Positions 1 through 7,804 of a stretch of 58,405 bases of DNA are shown here, one piece after another. How positions within the stretch are numbered: position 1 is the first letter of the stretch; the number at the start of each line of letters is the position of its first letter. This DNA comes from Candidatus Aegiribacteria sp. (GTDB lineage Bacteria; Fermentibacterota; Fermentibacteria; Fermentibacterales; JCC-6), in the NCBI GenBank assembly GCA_030620995.1, contig JAUXIK010000011.1:1-58405 (forward strand), read 5' to 3'. Below the pieces are notes generated by a model, which saw only the letters and a program-made list of their open reading frames with translations, was not told where the DNA came from and did not search any database. The position numbers and the translations under genes are program-made.

Positions 1-503
1 AGAGCCAGGAAAGAGACAAGCACCCAGCGCAGCCGAAGGAAGAGCAGGAGAACAAGTACGTGGTACGCGGCAAAAGCGCAATCGGTCAGAGTTGGCCACC
101 TGCTGCTGGAGAGAAGATACTTTCGCCAGAAAATTTCCTCCAGAAACGGATGAACAGTAACGTACCAGGCAGCGAAGATCCACAATGATATTCCGGACAG
201 ACCCAGATCGGAAAGTGATTCAGAAAGGATATCGGGTTGGAGAGAGATGATCGGCCACAGAAGAATAAAAAGGGGGCCATTCCCGAAAAGAAGAAGTGAC
301 AATCCGATACCTGAGAAACTGTTCTAGCCGGAGAAAACACCACGCCGGATATCCCATTGTCCGTTGATGAAGAGAATGAGCAGAATACCTGAATGGTAGA
401 ACAGGATTGCGCACCACGCGGAATGAAGCAGATAAATACCTGTTGCAATACTGCCGAATGGCAGAAGGGCGGCAAGAAACCTGAACCTGGCACCGTTTTT
501 CAA
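1..503 (-). pseudogene. CPBP-family intramembrane protease-like gene, interrupted by in-frame TAG and cut by window start
   Basis: Reading the minus strand from TTG at 503 (preceded by GAGAGGA at 517-511, 7 nt away) gives a hydrophobic protein. It runs 59 codons to a TAG at 326-324, then stays open in the same frame to the window edge. The downstream part contains HPFLEEIFWRKYL with the EExxxR motif (Glu-Glu codons at 140-135) and FAAYH at 74-60. These are the two signature motifs of the CPBP/Abi family of membrane-embedded metalloproteases. The part before the stop looks like the first membrane segments of the same protein. Reading in one frame on both sides of the TAG argues for a nonsense mutation (or base-call error) rather than two genes. 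TAG is used as a normal stop by other genes here. The gene lies 53 nt downstream of the barrel gene on the same strand. Confidence 0.7.
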
Positions 504-556
504 TACTCAATCCTCTCGATCGAGGGTTCCTGTTGAATCAACTTCGGGTTAAGACA

Positions 557-1765
557 CTAAAAATAACATGTTGCGGAAGTAAAGTACTTGCCTGGCCATG
601 AACCGAACTCAGAGCATAACTTTCCGGTTTCACTGCTGGAGGATTCCCCCGCTCCTCTGCTGATCCCTGCATTCAGCGTGATGTTCTCAGTAATATTGTA
701 TTCCGCAGACAGAGTTACATAGGCGGATTGGTCAGTCAAATTGATAAGTGCCTGACCGCTGATATTCAGAAGCGGCATAGGCGTCCAGGTCATACCCGGG
801 GAGAGGTAATGCCTGCCCAGAAGATAGATGTTGCCTGCAGTGTAAGCGGGAGCATTAATCGTAACACTGTAATCTTCTGAACTGTTTGTTCCCGGAGAGT
901 TGAAATGGTATTCAAGATAGCCGTACAGTGTGGCGTTGAACCAGCTTCTGTCCATTCCTGCTGAAGCGCTCCAGAAAGTCTCTTTATTCTCGTCAGGAGT
1001 ATTCCCGCAGAAAATCGCGGTTGAAACAACCGCCAGTTCAAACCACCCTGTAGCCCCGCCAAGCGCTCTGTTAAGACTTCCCCCCAGCATCAGATTTTCT
1101 CTGAAACATGCTGTAAGAAGGGTAGCATCGGTCTGGAGCATGTAGAAACGACCTCTGAGCCAGCCTCCGCTATCACTGAATTCTGCATCCTTTCCGAATA
1201 CCCAGCCTGCGTCCATTTCTGACATCATGCCGATTGGAAAGGTAGACCTGATTGCGTCCACTCCAATCCGGTACTCAGTATCGACGGTTCCGTACTGGAA
1301 TGGTGCGATGAAATTGGTCGGACTGACTGATTTTGACACTCCCCAGTAGATGGCCTGCCGACCCAGCGTGATACTGGAAAAGGGGAGTCTGAAACGGATG
1401 CTGAACCTGTCCAGATTTTGCAGGAGGCTGAAAGATTCGGTACCCTTCCATTCGGAGGGGAAAATACGCTCATCGAGGTCGCCAATGCGGAAAAGAGAAA
1501 TGCCTTCTGATGAGCCTTCGAAAGCCGGGTCACCTGCTGTCGGACAGATCATGTAAGAGAGATCCAGCCTGGTGCTTCCCATACGCTGTGACAGCATTAA
1601 TCTTATAGGAGCCTGAGACAGAAAGCGCAGTGATGAATCAGCAACCGGCACATCGATAAGATCAATTCCGGGCTTCAATGAACCGGAGATACTGCATGCT
1701 TGAAGCTGTCCTGAAAAAGGCAGAAGAGTCAACAGAAGTAGAATTCCTGATAGGAAGGGTTTCAC
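557..1765 (-). CDS. Predicted outer-membrane beta-barrel protein of an ABC/LolA-like operon
   Basis: 402 residues with a GTG start that overlaps the ATPase stop (GTGA) and a strong GGAGGA ribosome site. Residues 1-23 are a Sec signal peptide (short basic start, then a run of Leu/Ile). The mature part has no catalytic motif. It alternates polar and aromatic/hydrophobic residues in many short strands separated by Gly/Asn/Ser turns, and it ends in ...SATCYF. A C-terminal aromatic residue is typical of outer-membrane barrels recognised by BamA. It is the last complete gene of a five-gene minus-strand operon with a LolA-like protein and an FtsX-type ABC transporter. It may therefore be the outer-membrane partner or receiver of whatever that transporter moves; this is inference from context. 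I do not recognise a named family. Confidence 0.7.
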   Translation of the reverse strand: MKPFLSGILLLLTLLPFSGQLQACSISGSLKPGIDLIDVPVADSSLRFLSQAPIRLMLSQRMGSTRLDLSYMICPTAGDPAFEGSSEGISLFRIGDLDERIFPSEWKGTESFSLLQNLDRFSIRFRLPFSSITLGRQAIYWGVSKSVSPTNFIAPFQYGTVDTEYRIGVDAIRSTFPIGMMSEMDAGWVFGKDAEFSDSGGWLRGRFYMLQTDATLLTACFRENLMLGGSLNRALGGATGWFELAVVSTAIFCGNTPDENKETFWSASAGMDRSWFNATLYGYLEYHFNSPGTNSSEDYSVTINAPAYTAGNIYLLGRHYLSPGMTWTPMPLLNISGQALINLTDQSAYVTLSAEYNITENITLNAGISRGAGESSSSETGKLCSEFGSWPGKYFTSATCYF

Positions 1766-2466
1766 TCGTATTCCTCCGGGGGGTTGTTCTCGTCCAGTTT
1801 GCCGTCCGTGAGAACAACCAGCTTCTTTGCTCTCTTCATTACTATTTCGTCGTGGGTTGAGAAGAGGAAGGTCATGCCGGTGTCCTCATTCAGCTGCCGC
1901 ATCATATCCAGCAGTGCTCCGCTTGTCTTTGAATCCAGATTTGCGGTTGGTTCATCCGCTATTACCAGTGAAGGTTTCGAAACCATAGCCCGCGCTACAG
2001 CCACTCTCTGCTGCTGACCCCCGGAGAGTCTTGAAGGAAGTCTGCTGGCATAGTCAGCCAGGCCGACTTTTTCAAGCATGCTTATAACCCTGCTGTGCCG
2101 TTCCTCCTTCGGTACTCCCTGGAGCAGCATTATGTACTCGACATTCTCCTCAACGGTCAGTACAGGAAACAGATTGTACGCCTGGAAGATAAACCCGATG
2201 TGATCTCTTCTGAAATCGGAGAGTTCGTTACCGCTCATTTCCGATAACAGTCTTCCCGAGAGCCATACTTCTCCCTCGGTGGGAGAATCGAGGCCGGTTA
2301 TCACATTGAGGAAAGTTGTCTTGCCGGAACCGCTTGGTCCAATAATCGCGGTGAATTCTCCTTTCGTCAGCGTATAGTCAATTCCGCGTACTGCGTGAAC
2401 AGGCACACCTGAATCATCGTATATTTTAATAATGCCCTTTGCATCAATTACTTTTTCATTTGCCAT
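1762..2466 (-). CDS. ABC transporter ATPase, LolD/MacB type
   Basis: ATP-binding subunit of an FtsX/LolCDE-type ABC system, which uses ATP hydrolysis to move lipids, lipoproteins or envelope substrates rather than classical import. Seen: Walker A GPSGSGKTT near residue 36, Q-loop in FIFQAYNLFP, signature LSGGQQQRVAVARA, Walker B LVIADEPTANLDS, and the H-loop in FSTHD. The LSGGQQQRVAVARA and ADEPTANLDS wording is typical of the LolD/MacB subfamily. I chose ATG at 2466 (MANEKVID...) because GGAGAG lies just upstream of it; an in-frame ATG at 2481 would add five residues and lacks a good ribosome site. The stop overlaps the GTG of the barrel gene by 3-4 nt, showing translational coupling. Two permease genes lie directly upstream. 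Confidence 0.93.
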   Translation of the reverse strand: MANEKVIDAKGIIKIYDDSGVPVHAVRGIDYTLTKGEFTAIIGPSGSGKTTFLNVITGLDSPTEGEVWLSGRLLSEMSGNELSDFRRDHIGFIFQAYNLFPVLTVEENVEYIMLLQGVPKEERHSRVISMLEKVGLADYASRLPSRLSGGQQQRVAVARAMVSKPSLVIADEPTANLDSKTSGALLDMMRQLNEDTGMTFLFSTHDEIVMKRAKKLVVLTDGKLDENNPPEEYE

Positions 2467-2486
2467 ATTCTCTCTCTCCATGTTCT

Positions 2487-3710
2487 TTACAGGCTTTTTC
2501 TCATCGCTTCAGCAGCATTCAGTCTTGCTGCATGGATACCGGGATAGACTCCAGCTGCCGTTGTCAGGAGAAGCGTGAAGAATGGATATATCCAGATGCC
2601 GCCCCATTTCAGAATCGGATGAATCGCGCTGTCAAAGATTACACCGGAAACCTCTATGTTGCCGAAATTGATACCGGTATTCCATGTTATCCAGATGATA
2701 ACCAGTCCCATGACGGAACCGAGTATCATGCTGATCACAGCAAGCCAGAATGCCTCGAGGATAACCATGACGCTGATCGTACCAGGTCTTGTGCCGACCG
2801 CCTTCATTACTCCGAATTCATACATTCTCTCATAGACTGACATGAAGAGAGAGTTCACAATTCCGAATACTACAAGGCTGAACAGGATTACAGCTGTTAT
2901 CAGAGTGCTCATTCTTGTCATATTGAGCATTGCCTTTACCTGTGTGGCCAGTGTTGCCCAGCCCTGGGCTTTGTTTCCGCAGATAGAGAACCTGCTCCAG
3001 AAAGGCAGCGATTCATCCATTCCCAACTCGGAATCCGGAAAACGTATTGCGATTTCATGGAATCTACCTTCGAGACCAAGCATACTTTCCGCTGTATTGA
3101 TATTGATGAAAGCGGTATATCTGTCGAGATCATCACTTCCGAAATGGCATATCCCCGTTACGAAAAACAGATTACTGGATAGTCCGCCGTCCGCTTCCGC
3201 AGCGGTGATAACGATCAGGTCTCCAAGGCCGGCGTCCAGATCCTCCGCCAGCTTATATCCGATTAATAGATCGGTGCTGTCCCCGCCGAAGTAGCAGCCG
3301 GAATCAACGGCGGTTTCCAGCATGGAGACTGTTGGTTCGGTTTCCGGATCGATACCTATCATGGTGACCGGTTTCATTTCCATTGTTGATTGGAGAGATG
3401 CAGGGGAGATTATCCGGAAAGTAAAGGCATCTACTATCGAATCTGTTCTCAGTATTTCTGTAATTGAATCGGGTTCATTGATGGTCAGAGTTATCCTTCC
3501 CGTCTCTCTGAAACCGTCTCTGTGGATCTGCGCGTCACCCATCCATGCGTTCGTGGTCTGATCTATCATATGCTCGGTCATGCCGACCATCAGGGCATCA
3601 GTAAACATCAGAGCTGCCAGTCCGAGACCGACTGCCAAACTTGTGATTACAGTTCTTCTTCTGTTTTTCAAGACACTGTGCCATGCAAATCTTATCAGTC
3701 GTCCAAACAT
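2487..3710 (-). CDS. FtsX-family ABC permease (LolC/E-like), second of two
   Basis: 407 residues with the standard MacB/LolC layout. There is one membrane helix at about residues 20-40, a long extracytoplasmic domain to about residue 265 (MacB periplasmic core type), then three helices at about 275-300, 325-350 and 370-395. The motif YEFGVMKAVGTRPGTI before the third helix is the conserved FtsX-domain cytoplasmic loop that couples to the ATPase. The paralogous permease is 5 nt upstream and the ATPase 20 nt downstream, so this is a heterodimeric permease pair like LolC and LolE. The substrate is not visible from sequence. The LolA-like and barrel partners suggest lipid, lipoprotein or hydrophobic cargo export. 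Confidence 0.9.
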   Translation of the reverse strand: MFGRLIRFAWHSVLKNRRRTVITSLAVGLGLAALMFTDALMVGMTEHMIDQTTNAWMGDAQIHRDGFRETGRITLTINEPDSITEILRTDSIVDAFTFRIISPASLQSTMEMKPVTMIGIDPETEPTVSMLETAVDSGCYFGGDSTDLLIGYKLAEDLDAGLGDLIVITAAEADGGLSSNLFFVTGICHFGSDDLDRYTAFININTAESMLGLEGRFHEIAIRFPDSELGMDESLPFWSRFSICGNKAQGWATLATQVKAMLNMTRMSTLITAVILFSLVVFGIVNSLFMSVYERMYEFGVMKAVGTRPGTISVMVILEAFWLAVISMILGSVMGLVIIWITWNTGINFGNIEVSGVIFDSAIHPILKWGGIWIYPFFTLLLTTAAGVYPGIHAARLNAAEAMRKSL

Positions 3711-3715
3711 GGTAC

Positions 3716-4987
3716 TTACACCGTCCTCAGCGCTTTTGCCGGCTTTGTATGAGCAGCCTTCAGGGCCGGGATCCAGCTAACGATAGAAGCCGTCAGTATC
3801 ACGCAGACGGCCGGTATCCAGTAGCAGTCAGGAGAGATCGATGCAACCATCTCGCGGAAGACAGTACCTCCGTAATCAAGCGGAGGATCCAGTACAATTC
3901 CGTGCTTTGAAAGAAAAAGCAGGCCAGCTGTGCTGATAATGCTTCCGAGCAGAATGCTGATGAAGCCCATTATGTTTGCTTCGAGCATGATCATCCGGAC
4001 TATAAAGCCGGGTCTGGTCCCCATAGCCTTCATCACTCCGAATTCCCGCCTCCGCTCAAGAACCATCATGAGTACCGTATTCAGAACTCCCATCGCTGCG
4101 ACGAGTACGATAATAAAGATCATTACTTCCAGGCTTGATTCATCAGCTTTCATTCCGTTGTAGAACTCTTTCGCGAATACCTTCCATGAATTCGTCTCCA
4201 GGTTTCTGCCGATTAGCCTTTCGGAGATTGCTGTGTTAAGGTTATCAACTTCATTGAAATTTCGCGATAGGATAGCTATCTCGTGTGCTTCTCCCTCCAG
4301 AGCGAACAGATTCTGCGCATCGAGCAGTGTGATGTAGCTGGTTCTTCTATCGATCTGTGTATTCCCGGTACTGACTATACCGACAACGACGTATCTCTTA
4401 TCCGCTACGGCTCCATTTGCTGCCTGGGAGAGGAGTATCAGCGAGTCACCTACGGATGCGTCAAGTGTTATCGCAAGTTCCTTTCCCAGAAGGATCTGAC
4501 CTGTAGAGGAGAGAGAGGTATCAGCATAGGATGCAGTGAGCATTTCGCCCTCTGTTATCTGATCTGAGAACCCGGTCGCTTCCTGCTCCCTTGTTGGGTC
4601 TATGCCGATCACAGATGCTGCGGCTGAGTTGGAGAAAGCGTTACTCGCCTGTCCTGCCGCTGCATCCGGCTTTATTGCGAGAAGGGCCCCCGTATATATC
4701 CGTGGCGCCCATGTGCGAACATCAGGGAACGAATCCAGGAGTAAGCCAACCTGCTCGTAATTGTCGATAGTACTGTATATGGATGGGTCTGCCAGATAAC
4801 CTTCATGGTGAACCTGTATCTGTCCGGTTCTGTTGTTTGTGAAAAAAAGTATAATGCTGCTGTACGATCCGTTCATCCATCCTATCGAAAGTGATGAAAG
4901 CACAAATCCACCGGCCATGGTCATAAGCGTGAGGAACGTTCTTCTTTTTTGACGGAAGATGTTTCTCCATGCAAGCTTCAGTAGCAT
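3716..4987 (-). CDS. FtsX-family ABC permease (LolC/E-like), first of two
   Basis: 423 residues with one N-terminal helix (residues 19-40), an extracytoplasmic MacB-core-like domain, and three C-terminal helices. The FtsX signature REFGVMKAMGTRPGFIVRM is clear at about residues 313-331. It shares the start KLAWRNIFRQKRRTFLT with many LolC/MacB-type permeases (cytoplasmic basic arm before helix 1). It lies 1 nt downstream of the LolA-like gene and 5 nt upstream of the second permease, so all are one transcript. It presumably forms a heterodimer with the 2487-3710 product and is driven by the 1762-2466 ATPase. Cargo unknown. Confidence 0.9.
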   Translation of the reverse strand: MLLKLAWRNIFRQKRRTFLTLMTMAGGFVLSSLSIGWMNGSYSSIILFFTNNRTGQIQVHHEGYLADPSIYSTIDNYEQVGLLLDSFPDVRTWAPRIYTGALLAIKPDAAAGQASNAFSNSAAASVIGIDPTREQEATGFSDQITEGEMLTASYADTSLSSTGQILLGKELAITLDASVGDSLILLSQAANGAVADKRYVVVGIVSTGNTQIDRRTSYITLLDAQNLFALEGEAHEIAILSRNFNEVDNLNTAISERLIGRNLETNSWKVFAKEFYNGMKADESSLEVMIFIIVLVAAMGVLNTVLMMVLERRREFGVMKAMGTRPGFIVRMIMLEANIMGFISILLGSIISTAGLLFLSKHGIVLDPPLDYGGTVFREMVASISPDCYWIPAVCVILTASIVSWIPALKAAHTKPAKALRTV

Positions 4988-4988
4988 C

Positions 4989-5759
4989 TTACTGATTTCC
5001 GCCGGACTGAAGATTGCTTAGCGTGAAGATGTCGGAATCGGCTCCCTGATTGAATTCCGCGTGTGACCAGGTAATGGTTGTACTCTGTCCCTCCTTGTTG
5101 GTGGGAACTACTTCCATCGTCGTTGGGATCGTTCTGCCTCCCATATCCTGAATATCGGAGAATGTCACATTCTTTATCTCATTCCCGTGCCGATCGTAGT
5201 AGTGTTCCCAGAGCGGGATATTACCGTCCGCTCTCACCGCGCAGATGATGCTGGACCATACTACCGCTGTCGATGGTTTCGGAACAAGTCTGATGTAAAA
5301 AACGCCGTTCTCCGGCGTTCCCGTCAGAGCTGTGTCAGCAGTGTATTCGTAAGTATAGTCATCTGCGTAGGTGATCTCTTTCACAATATCGTTGTTGGTG
5401 ATATCGGAGCCCATCCATGAACCTGTCATCATGGATGGCGGGACTCGAACGGTACTGTTCGTGTTTGGAAGATAGTTCCACATTTCCGTTCCGATACGGA
5501 GGGTGGCCATCCCGGCTTCCCGAGCAGGGGAAAGTATGCTGATGAAGGTTTTATCGGATCCCTCTGACCACGCTTTCATGGTTAGAGTTCTCTCCCAGTG
5601 AGGGGTAACTATGTGCATGGAAATCTCTGTATAGCTGTCATCGCTCCTGTAGAGCCGGTCCAGTGCTGTGATGACATCATCTATATCAGGATGACACCAT
5701 GAAACAGTACTCGAAAGGAGCATTACGAGAAATGTAGTGAGCACCAATCCGTATTTCAT
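4989..5759 (-). CDS. Outer-membrane lipoprotein-sorting (LolA-like, TP0789-type) periplasmic protein
   Basis: 256 residues: Sec signal peptide at residues 1-22, then a beta-rich domain. The phrases ERTLTMKAWSEGSDKTFISI, WNYLPNTNSTVRVPPSMMTGSWMGSDITNND and GGRTIPTTMEVVPTNKEGQSTTI (shown here as parts of one domain) follow the pattern of the COG2834/LolA-like family. That family is annotated as outer membrane lipoprotein-sorting proteins and includes Treponema TP0789. Its half-open barrel is thought to carry lipid or lipid anchors across the periplasm. It is the first gene of the operon and sits next to two FtsX permeases, a common context for this family. The ribosome site is GGAAGGAAG upstream of ATG 5759. 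The assigned role is by family and context; the true cargo is untested. Confidence 0.82.
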   Translation of the reverse strand: MKYGLVLTTFLVMLLSSTVSWCHPDIDDVITALDRLYRSDDSYTEISMHIVTPHWERTLTMKAWSEGSDKTFISILSPAREAGMATLRIGTEMWNYLPNTNSTVRVPPSMMTGSWMGSDITNNDIVKEITYADDYTYEYTADTALTGTPENGVFYIRLVPKPSTAVVWSSIICAVRADGNIPLWEHYYDRHGNEIKNVTFSDIQDMGGRTIPTTMEVVPTNKEGQSTTITWSHAEFNQGADSDIFTLSNLQSGGNQ

Positions 5760-5915
5760 CTATTTACTTCCTTCCTTCCGGCAATCAGCTCTCCTGATAA
5801 TTTTCCAAACATGAATGTAATTATAACTTAATGTATTCATATTACATGTCAAAATTAATCCATTCAGGCAGGGATTGAGAGAAAGAGATTATATTGTGCG
5901 TCTGAATGTAGAGTT

Positions 5916-7319
5916 ATGAAAACGAAGACACCGGAAAGTATCCTGATGAACAGTGATCGCAGACGCCCCGACTCTTACCGGGAAATCATTGCCGTTTCGT
6001 TTCCAATCATTGCTGGAATGGCCGGCAGAACGATAATGATGTTCTGCGACAGGCTGTTTCTCGCCAGGCACAGTCAGCTTGAGCTTCAGGCAGCTCTGCC
6101 TGCGGGAATTCTCAGTTTTACCCTGCTCTGCATTTTTTACGGTACCGCCGGGTATTCAAGTACATTTGTGGCTCAGTATTTCGGAGCAGATGACAGGGAT
6201 GGATGCTCAAAAGCATTCGCCCAGGGACTGTTTCTGACGATGTTCTGTGCTCCATTCCTTGCTCTTATGGCCATTCCGGGAAGTTTCCTGCTCGACCTGT
6301 CCCGGCACGCACCCGAGGTTCTTGCCCTTGAGAAGACTTACTTCAGAATTCTGATGTTTTCGGGAGCAGGGCCTGTGTTCACTGTAGCCGCGGCTGCATT
6401 CTGGAACGGACGGGGGAAGACCGTTCCCGCCATGCTGGCCGTGCTTGCGGGCGCCGGGCTGAACATCCTTCTGGATTACCTTATGATATTCGGCAAAATG
6501 GGTTTCCCCGAGATGGGGATAAAGGGAGCCGCAATAGCCACAGCCATTTCATCGTTTGTACCTGGCACAATTCTTACAGTTGCTGCTTTTTCAGGCAGAA
6601 CAGCTCGCTGGTACAGAACGAGGGAGAATTTCAAATTCTCCCGCGAGCTTACAGGGAGAATTATCAGGTTTGGCTTTCCTGCCGGTTTACAGATCTTCAT
6701 GGATGTAGGCAGCTTTACGGTATTTATTTTCATCGCCGGGCGATTGGGCGCATTGGATTTTACAGCGAACAATCTTGCCTTCAGTGTGAACAACCTGGCA
6801 TTCAACCCGCTTCTGGGGTTCAGTTTTGCTACAACGGTAATAGTTGGACGGTGCATCGGCATGGGTGACACCGATATGGCAGTCAGGGCCACAAGAAGGA
6901 CCTTTCTGCTTTCACTGTACTATTTTATTCCCCTTGCAGCTACTTTCGTACTGTTCCCGGGGTTCTACACTCGTCTATTTTTCAGTCCGGATTCCGCCTG
7001 CACGATTGAAGAGCTTTCAGCGACCACAGCGAAGCTTCTTGCAATTGTGGCGGCCTGGGGGGTGTTTGACGCAATGAGTCTGATGTTCAGCGGTGCGCTC
7101 AGAGGAGCGGGTGATACGAAGTTTGTCGTATGGGTTTCAAGTCTGTTTGCCTGGCTATTCTGGATTCCCGGAGTTCTCTACCTGTATTCGGTTCGGAATG
7201 TGGGCATTGTCCCGCTCTGGGCATTCACAAGCGTCTATGTAGCAATCCTCAGTGTGATCTTCCTATTCCGCTTCCGATCAGGAAAATGGAAGAACATCGA
7301 TCTCCTGGGCAGGTTCTGA
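5916..7319 (+). CDS. MATE-family multidrug/cation antiporter
   Basis: 467 residues, the usual MATE length, with about twelve hydrophobic segments arranged as two homologous halves. The N-terminal SFPIIAGMAGRTIMMFCDRLFL resembles the TM1-TM2 start of MATE proteins (NorM/DinF class), and GALRGAGDTKFVVWVSS matches the conserved segment in the second half. These transporters exchange Na+ or H+ for drugs, flavins or other organic cations at the inner membrane. The start at 5916 has a poor ribosome site. An in-frame ATG at 5946 (MNSDRRRP...) preceded by GGAAAG would put TM1 about 14 residues from the N-terminus and is equally plausible. The gene is divergent from the LolA-like operon. Its stop codon is followed at once by the 45-bp tandem repeats. 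Confidence 0.9.
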   Translation: MKTKTPESILMNSDRRRPDSYREIIAVSFPIIAGMAGRTIMMFCDRLFLARHSQLELQAALPAGILSFTLLCIFYGTAGYSSTFVAQYFGADDRDGCSKAFAQGLFLTMFCAPFLALMAIPGSFLLDLSRHAPEVLALEKTYFRILMFSGAGPVFTVAAAAFWNGRGKTVPAMLAVLAGAGLNILLDYLMIFGKMGFPEMGIKGAAIATAISSFVPGTILTVAAFSGRTARWYRTRENFKFSRELTGRIIRFGFPAGLQIFMDVGSFTVFIFIAGRLGALDFTANNLAFSVNNLAFNPLLGFSFATTVIVGRCIGMGDTDMAVRATRRTFLLSLYYFIPLAATFVLFPGFYTRLFFSPDSACTIEELSATTAKLLAIVAAWGVFDAMSLMFSGALRGAGDTKFVVWVSSLFAWLFWIPGVLYLYSVRNVGIVPLWAFTSVYVAILSVIFLFRFRSGKWKNIDLLGRF

Positions 7320-7700
7320 AACCAGCCTGTGATTACACGTGCGGTTCCTGGAGAAATCTACAGAAACCAGCCTGTGATTACATGTGCGGTTCCTGGAGAG
7401 ATCTACAGAAACCTGCTCAACCAGAAGCCTGCGGTTCCTGGAGAAATCTACAGAAACCAGCCTGTGATTATACGTGCGGTTCCTGGAGAGATCTACAGAA
7501 ACCCGCTCAACCAGAAGCCTGCGGTTCCTGGAGAAATCTACAGAAACCCGCTCAACCAGAAGCCTGCGGTTCCTGGAGAGATCTACAGAAACCAGCCTGT
7601 GATTACATGTGCGGTTCCTGGAGAGATCTCCAGAAACCTGCTCAACCAGAAGCCTGCGGTTCCTGGAGAGATCTACAGAAACCCGCTTGTGACTACATCA
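7320..7700 (+). repeat. 45-bp tandem repeat array (8 units), each with a 26-nt imperfect palindrome
   Basis: Eight units of exactly 45 bp start at 7341, 7386, 7431, 7476, 7521, 7566, 7611 and 7656; a partial spacer-type stretch fills 7320-7340. Each unit opens with GCGGTTCCTGGAGARATCTA. From the GGTT onward, 26 nt (GGTTcCTGgAGA / TCTaCAGaAACC) fold back with ten of twelve positions paired. The remaining 19 nt come in two forms, one containing CCTGTGATTAC and one containing CTCAACCAGAAG, arranged A-B-A-B-B-A-B followed by a decayed last unit. Because 45 is divisible by three, several frames are open through the array. No ribosome site precedes any of these frames, so coding is not supported. 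The array begins one base after the MATE stop codon. Confidence 0.93.
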
Positions 7701-7752
7701 ATGAGAAAACATAGTAACATTTCATGGAGCTGCTGTTTGTCGAAAGTCAATC

Positions 7753-7782
7753 TTGACTGGCTTCATGATTATGTGTACTATA
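7753..7782 (+). promoter_or_regulatory. Candidate sigma-70 promoter of the secreted protein at 7805
   Basis: TTGACT at 7753-7758, then 18 nt, then TACTAT at 7777-7782; an overlapping TATAAT lies at 7781-7786 but would need a 22-nt spacer. The start would fall about 10-15 nt before the ribosome site AGAGGTG. It is plausible because the gene lies alone behind a repeat array. Confidence 0.35.
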
Positions 7783-7804
7783 TAATTACAGATAGAGGTG
7801 AATT

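Noticed and set aside
324..326. Recoding of TAG as an amino acid in this genome
   Set aside because: TAG ends many well-defined genes here (for example 8812, 10215, 30187), so the single in-frame TAG in the CPBP frame is more likely a nonsense change or an error.
5820..5852. TTGACA and TATAAT on the minus strand before the LolA-like operon
   Set aside because: The spacer would be 21 nt, too long for a normal sigma-70 promoter; no better-spaced pair was found.
7341..7700. CRISPR-like spacing of 26-nt repeats and 19-nt spacers
   Set aside because: Only two spacer types occur and they repeat; repeats and spacers together form an exact 45-bp tandem unit, and there are no cas genes. This is a minisatellite.
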